Part shown: positions 14,001-16,846 of the stretch, in pieces | Layout: every line of letters starts with the position of its first letter | Position numbering within the stretch: position 1 is the stretch's first letter | Source of the DNA: JAHEFX01 sp964614585 | GTDB taxonomy: Bacteria > Actinomycetota > Acidimicrobiia > Spongiisociales > JAENVV01 | Length of the DNA: 16,846 nucleotides | Assembly (NCBI GenBank): GCA_964614585.1 | Contig: CAZTLW010000043.1 | Coordinates: 1 to 16,846, forward strand | Direction of reading: 5' to 3' | Position numbers and translations under genes: made by a program | The notes under the pieces: model-generated | Told to the model about the DNA's origin: nothing | The model's database searches: none | Seen by the model: the letters and a program-made list of their open reading frames with translations, nothing else

Positions 14001-14413
14001 TGCCCGACGACTACGTCACCGACGGCCAGGCGCGCCTCGAGGCCTACCGGCGGTTGGCGGCGGCGACGACCCAGCCCGAGGTCGACGACGTGGTGGACGA
14101 GTGGGAGGACCGCTACGGCCCACTACCGCCCGAGGCCGAGTCGCTCATCGGGATCGCCCGGTTGCGGGCCGAGGCGGCCCGGGTGGGGCTGTCCGAGGTC
14201 GTGAAGCTCCACCAGGAGGTCCGGATGGGCCCCGTCGACCTCACGGAGTCCCAGGAGGTCCGGCTCCGCCGGCTCACCAAGCGACGGGGGGTGCTGAAAC
14301 CCTCTGAGGGCGTCATCTTCGTTCCCGCCCCCCCGGCAGGCCGGGTGGTCGAGGACCTGCTGGGGTTCCTGGCCGAGATGTGGCCCGTCGCCGAAGGCGA
14401 CGGGCAGTACTGA
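11027..14413 (+). CDS. mfd: Transcription-repair coupling factor Mfd
   Basis: 1128 residues, normal for the family. Mfd is an ATP-driven translocase that pushes stalled RNA polymerase off damaged DNA and recruits UvrA. The N-terminal UvrB-like module (about 1-330) includes WETLPFEHVSP and GEFAVRGGIVDVYP. The RNA-polymerase-interacting domain begins near 461 with LVPGDHVVHHRHGIGRFEG. The RecG-like motor has Walker A GDVGFGKT (611-618), DEEQ (712-715), TATPIPRT (738-745) and motif VI QLRGRVGR (881-888). The C-terminal autoinhibitory D7 domain runs from about 981. All motor motifs are intact. ATG 11027 is set by the leaderless promoter. The last codons form a 10-bp hairpin, and the TGA stop is part of the first heptamer of the following array. 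In M. tuberculosis mfd is also followed by mazG, a lipoprotein gene and eno. Confidence 0.98.
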   Translation: MPSPPLAGVVGRWSRATLPPLDGRVVVPDDVRAFVLAGLATRADRPILAVVPGEQEARDLADDLACFATDVAHLPAWETLPFEHVSPNTTTMAARARARHRLTTGGPGTVVVAPVRAVVQRVSPSDPAPLEVAVGATIPFDGLIARLADLGYERTERVEHRGEFAVRGGIVDVYPVGDADPARLDFWGDDVESIRRFDVGTQRSEERVDAIDIVPAREFRIDEAIATRAAELAAEHPWAQATWDLVAQRIPFAGVESWLPWLVPERTVLDDHEGPLVVFDPVRSLARSRDLVAEEHDLARALAPTWGTGSPDAEEAPPLYLELEERVAGRPALLAPPLAASPDDERIETRPLGATPGDPAELVAALAVLRADGIQVVAALDGEATADRVARVLADEGLALDRLEAVEGRESGVVAVGLHRGFVLPAVGAAVLGDHEITGRRRAHRRPGRARATDTSIGYRDLVPGDHVVHHRHGIGRFEGLVTRTIAGIERDYLVIAYAGEDRLYVPTDQLAGIDAYTGGEQPRLSRMGGSDWEKTKGRVRKDVAVVAEEVVRLHKARAMAPGHQYPPDTPWQREVEGAFPYEETPDQLTAIADVKADMEAPGPMDRLVFGDVGFGKTEVAIRAAFKAVTAGRQVAVLCPTTLLAQQHHQTFSERFEPYPVRVEMLSRFLTAAEQRVVVDGLASGEVDVVIGTHRLLSDEIEFKDLGLLVVDEEQRFGVSAKDQIKAAAVDVDVLTLTATPIPRTLEMALTGIREVSHIRTAPGERHPILTYVGPYDESSVSAAIRRELLREGQVFYVHNRVQTIDRTVRRLAGLVPDAAIAVAHGQMSEGQLEQVMIDFWDRRYDVLVATTIIESGLDLPSVNTLIVERADLLGLAQLYQLRGRVGRSNQRAYAYLFHPSESSLTETAFRRLQAIGEATDLGSGFELARRDLEIRGAGSILGEVQSGQIAAVGFELYAQLVGDAVRELTGEGPPAAEPVDVRIDLPVDAHLPDDYVTDGQARLEAYRRLAAATTQPEVDDVVDEWEDRYGPLPPEAESLIGIARLRAEAARVGLSEVVKLHQEVRMGPVDLTESQEVRLRRLTKRRGVLKPSEGVIFVPAPPAGRVVEDLLGFLAEMWPVAEGDGQY
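14383..14405 (+). terminator. Hairpin inside the mfd 3' end
   Basis: GCCCGTCGCC (14383-14392) and GGCGACGGGC (14396-14405) pair perfectly over 10 bp with a GAA loop. It lies wholly within the coding sequence and ends 5 nt before the TGA stop. There is no U-tract; the heptamer array follows directly. It is probably the mfd terminator. Confidence 0.6.
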
Positions 14414-14441
14414 GTACCCAGTACTGAGTACTCAGTACTGC
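14407..14441 (+). repeat. GTACNNN heptamer array 4 (five units, contains the mfd stop)
   Basis: GTAC cores occur at 14407, 14414, 14421, 14428 and 14435 in exact 7-nt phase, with spacer triplets TGA, CCA, TGA, TCA and TGC. A partial GGTACC follows at 14442-14447. The first TGA (14411-14413) is the mfd stop codon. Like array 3 it is preceded by CA and closes with GTACTGC. It begins right after the mfd 3' hairpin. Confidence 0.9.
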
Positions 14442-14467
14442 GGTACCCCCTACATCGCGTCCCTCCC

Positions 14468-14500
14468 TACCATTGCTCCGTCCCCGACCACCCCAGGGAG
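14468..14500 (+). promoter_or_regulatory. Candidate promoter and Shine-Dalgarno of the rotamase lipoprotein gene
   Basis: TACCAT (14468-14473) fits TANNNT. A 7-nt spacer puts transcription start near 14481, giving a leader of about 28 nt. AGGGAG (14495-14500) is a clear Shine-Dalgarno 8 nt before ATG 14509. It rules out the in-frame TTG at 14473, which overlaps the -10. Confidence 0.55.
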
Positions 14501-14508
14501 TTTCCCCC

Positions 14509-15468
14509 ATGCCCCGCCTCGTCGCACTCCTCGCCGCCCTCGGCCTCGTCCTCGCCGCGTGTGGCGGCGGCTCGTCGGCCGTCGCCGCCACCGTCGATGG
14601 CTCCGAGATCACCGTCGGCCAGCTCGATGCCCTGCGACCCGGGGGTGCCGCCAGCACCCAGCAGGCCTCCAACGACCTCGAGCTGCTCATCACGACCAAC
14701 ATCGTCCGCTCGGGCCTCGACGAGCTCGGCGTCGAGATCACCGACGAGGCCATCGCCGCCGCCGAGGACGAGTTCATCGCCGGGGTGGAGGCGTCCGGGA
14801 GCACCCTCGAGGACTTCCTCGCCGAGAACGAGGTGACCGAGGACCTCTTCGACGTCGCCATCTTCCAGCAGGTAGCCCAAGAGGAGCTCATCGACCACTT
14901 CTCCGAGTCGGTCGAGGTCACCGCCGAGGACGTGGAGGCCCAGTTCAACGCGGAGTTGCAGTCGCGCTCGGAGGTCTGCGCCGCCCACATCCTCATCGGC
15001 GTCGACCCCGAGAACGGCCCCGACGCCGCCGAGGCGCAGGAGATCGCCGAGGAGGTCTTCGCACTGACGATCGAGTCCGGCGCCGACTTCGCCGCCCTCG
15101 CCCAGGAGTACTCCACCGGCCCGTCGGGCCCCGACGGCGGCGACCTCGGGTGCGCCCCGCCCGCCAGCTACGTGCCGACGTTCGGCCAGGCCACCCTCGA
15201 TGCCGAGATCGGCGAGCCCTTCGGGCCGGTGCAGACGGAGTTCGGCTGGCACATCATCCTCGTCAACGACCGCACGGTCCCCGAGCTGGCCGACCTCGAG
15301 GCCGAGCTCACCGACTCCGTGGCCACGATCAAGGCCAGCCAGGAGTTGACCGAGTGGTACACAGACGCAGTGGCCTCGGCCGACGTCACCGTCGACGAGG
15401 AGTTCGGGACCTGGGCGGAGGACCCGACCACCGGCGTCTTCGGGGTCATCCCGCCGGCCGCTTCCTGA
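14509..15468 (+). CDS. SurA/PrsA-like peptidyl-prolyl isomerase lipoprotein
   Basis: 319 residues. The signal peptide ends in the lipobox LAAC with lipidated C18. The mature protein starts with AATVDGSEITVGQLD, the usual N-terminal chaperone-helix entry of SurA/PrsA proteins, followed by a helical part to about 150. A parvulin-type rotamase domain spans about 156-254, with CAAHILIG, FAALAQEYSTGPSGPDGGDLG (194-214) and EFGWHIILV (244-252). A C-terminal helix (about 257-290) and a short acidic tail complete it. C157 and C215 inside the rotamase could form a disulfide. It should assist folding of secreted proteins outside the membrane. It lies where M. tuberculosis has another lipoprotein (LpqU) near mazG, but the families differ as far as I can see. 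The next gene begins 4 nt after its stop, so they share an mRNA. Confidence 0.92.
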   Translation: MPRLVALLAALGLVLAACGGGSSAVAATVDGSEITVGQLDALRPGGAASTQQASNDLELLITTNIVRSGLDELGVEITDEAIAAAEDEFIAGVEASGSTLEDFLAENEVTEDLFDVAIFQQVAQEELIDHFSESVEVTAEDVEAQFNAELQSRSEVCAAHILIGVDPENGPDAAEAQEIAEEVFALTIESGADFAALAQEYSTGPSGPDGGDLGCAPPASYVPTFGQATLDAEIGEPFGPVQTEFGWHIILVNDRTVPELADLEAELTDSVATIKASQELTEWYTDAVASADVTVDEEFGTWAEDPTTGVFGVIPPAAS

Positions 15469-15472
15469 TCCC

Positions 15473-16846
15473 ATGACCATCACCGTCGTCGGGCTCGGGC
15501 CCGGGACGCTCGAGCGGATGACCCTCGGGGCACGCCGGCTCCTCGACGCCCCCGACACGACGGTGGTCCTCCGCACCATCCACCACCCGGCGGCAGCCGA
15601 GGTGGCCGCGCTCCGGCCCGACGTCGTGACCTGCGACGACCTCTACGAGGACCTGTCCGACCACGCCGACGTCTACGCCGCCATCGCCGAGCGGGTCGTC
15701 GGCCTGGCCGACGACGGACCGGTGGTCTACGCGGTCCCGGGGAGCCCGCTGGTGGGGGAGCGGGCGGTCGGCCTGCTTCGTCGAGCGGCCGAAGCCGTGG
15801 GACGGCGCATCGACGTCCTCCCCGCCGAGTCGTTCCTCGATGCCGTGCTCGCCGAGGTGGCCGTCGACCCGTTGGCCGACGGCCTGCAGGTGCTCGACGC
15901 GCAGGAGCTCCCGGTCGACCTCGTCCTCGCTTCCCCGACCATCATCGGTCACCTGACCCTGCCCCACCTGGTCGTCGACGTGCGGGACCGCCTCGTCGAG
16001 CTGCTCGGCGACGACGCCGAGGTGACCGTGCTCGCCGATCTCGCCACCCCCGACCGGCTGGTGCGGCGGATTCCGGTCGCCGCCCTCGACGAGAGCATGG
16101 CCGGCTTGCGGGTGTCGCTGTTCATCGCTCCCCAACCCGCCGGGCTCCTCGGCGCGGTCGAGACGATGCGCCGACTGCGGGTCGAGTGCCCGTGGGACGC
16201 CGAGCAGACCCATCGATCGATCCTCCCGAATCTCGTCGAGGAGACGTTCGAGGCCCACGACGCCCTCGCCGCCATCGGCGCCGACGTCCCCGGTGGCGAC
16301 GAGCCCGACTGGGGCGCCTACGCCGACGCCGAGGAGGAGGTCGGGGACGTGCTGTTGCAGGTCCTCTTCCACGCCGTCATGGCCGAGGAGACCGGCGGGT
16401 TCTCGGTGGAGTCGGTCGCCACCCAGCTGCGCGACAAGCTCGTACGCCGCCACCCCCACGTCTTCGGCGACGTCGAGGCAGGCACCGCCGCCGACACCCT
16501 CGCCCGGTGGGAGGCCATCAAGGACGCCGAGCAGGGACGCGAGAGCCTCATGGACGGTGTGGCCCCCTCGATGCCGGGGATCTCCCGCTCCCACAAGCTC
16601 GGCGAACGGGCGGCCCGGGTCGGTTTCGACTGGCCGGATGCCGCCGCCGTCCTCGAGACCCTGCGAGGCGAGCTCGACGAACTCGAGGCCGACCTCGACG
16701 ACGCCGACCGCGCTGCCCACGAATGGGGCGACGTCGCCTTCACCCTCGTCATGGCGGCCCGCCACCTCGGCCTCGATCCCGAACTCGCCCTCCGGGAGGC
16801 CGCGACCCGCTTCGAGACCCGATTCCGCGCCATGGAGGCGCGAGCG
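15473..16846 (+). CDS. mazG: YabN-type fusion: tetrapyrrole-methylase-like domain + MazG (3' end outside window)
   Basis: 458 codons are open to the right edge with no stop, so the gene is partial. Residues 1 to about 215 form a SAM-dependent tetrapyrrole-methylase-like domain: ITVVGLGPG (3-11) and YAVPGSPLVGERAVG (86-100). From about 225 follows MazG nucleoside triphosphate pyrophosphohydrolase: MRRLRVECPWDAEQTHRSILPN (232-253), metal-binding VEETFEAHD (255-263) with EEEVGDVLLQ (287-296), and KLVRRHPHVFGD (322-333). A second MazG repeat has GELDELEADL (399-408) and EWGDVAF (417-423), ending in LALREAATRFETRFRAME. MazG clears non-canonical or surplus NTPs and affects the stringent response; the fused methylase-like half has no settled function. 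It is nearly complete compared with YabN of Bacillus. No Shine-Dalgarno is visible; the 4-nt gap suggests coupling to the upstream lipoprotein gene. eno is the expected next gene. Confidence 0.93.
   Translation, partial: MTITVVGLGPGTLERMTLGARRLLDAPDTTVVLRTIHHPAAAEVAALRPDVVTCDDLYEDLSDHADVYAAIAERVVGLADDGPVVYAVPGSPLVGERAVGLLRRAAEAVGRRIDVLPAESFLDAVLAEVAVDPLADGLQVLDAQELPVDLVLASPTIIGHLTLPHLVVDVRDRLVELLGDDAEVTVLADLATPDRLVRRIPVAALDESMAGLRVSLFIAPQPAGLLGAVETMRRLRVECPWDAEQTHRSILPNLVEETFEAHDALAAIGADVPGGDEPDWGAYADAEEEVGDVLLQVLFHAVMAEETGGFSVESVATQLRDKLVRRHPHVFGDVEAGTAADTLARWEAIKDAEQGRESLMDGVAPSMPGISRSHKLGERAARVGFDWPDAAAVLETLRGELDELEADLDDADRAAHEWGDVAFTLVMAARHLGLDPELALREAATRFETRFRAMEARA

Noticed and set aside
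13..14441. Heptamer arrays as CRISPR
   Set aside because: The units are 7 nt without unique spacers of 25-40 nt, and no cas gene is present.
15446..16765. A 439-codon minus-strand open frame at the right edge
   Set aside because: It is antisense to the methylase-MazG frame, which runs open for 458 codons with clear motifs.

Overview
The window is a very GC-rich bacterial chromosome segment, scaffolded across a 100-N gap. It most likely comes from an actinobacterium, and I would guess the Acidimicrobiia side of the phylum. The reasons are the base composition and GTG starts, several genes that appear to be leaderless (a TANNNT -10 element exactly 7 nt before the start codon), and the neighbourhoods rplY-pth and mfd/mazG with a lipoprotein, which in Mycobacterium tuberculosis lie together in the same part of the chromosome. 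The phylum is well supported by these points; the class is a guess.

Layout. Positions 1-117 hold a bidirectional hairpin terminator flanked by two short heptamer arrays. A NUDIX hydrolase and an unrecognised lipoprotein lie on the minus strand (118-1921). Diverging from them on the plus strand are rplY (ribosomal protein L25/TL5/CTC) and pth, which are directly adjacent. A third heptamer array leads into glpK, followed by prfC (RF3), an OFA-like MFS transporter that overlaps prfC by 4 nt, pgsA, and an HpnA/DFR-like epimerase that overlaps pgsA by 4 nt. A minus-strand MscS-type channel converges on the epimerase with a 90-nt coding overlap. Diverging from the channel is a PaaI-like hotdog thioesterase. 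After the assembly gap comes mfd, then the fourth heptamer array, a SurA/PrsA-like rotamase lipoprotein, and a YabN-type fusion of a tetrapyrrole-methylase-like domain with MazG that runs off the right edge.

Functions. Most genes are housekeeping: translation (L25, Pth, RF3), transcription-coupled repair (Mfd), nucleotide-pool cleaning (MazG, NUDIX), phospholipid synthesis (GlpK makes the glycerol 3-phosphate that PgsA consumes), and envelope functions (MscS, two lipoproteins, MFS). I see no mobile element, CRISPR array, tRNA or rRNA.

The most unusual signals are non-coding. (1) Four short arrays, each of five heptamers built on GTACNNN in strict 7-nt phase, sit at gene 3' ends, all oriented the same way relative to the gene they follow. 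One supplies the mfd stop codon. (2) TAGCCT-N7-start occurs exactly at four genes, which looks like a leaderless promoter class and fixes those start codons. (3) Several stop codons sit in the loop of a hairpin. (4) An identical 55-bp sequence flanks the N gap, which looks like an unresolved assembly-graph overlap inside a hairpin-rich tandem repeat.
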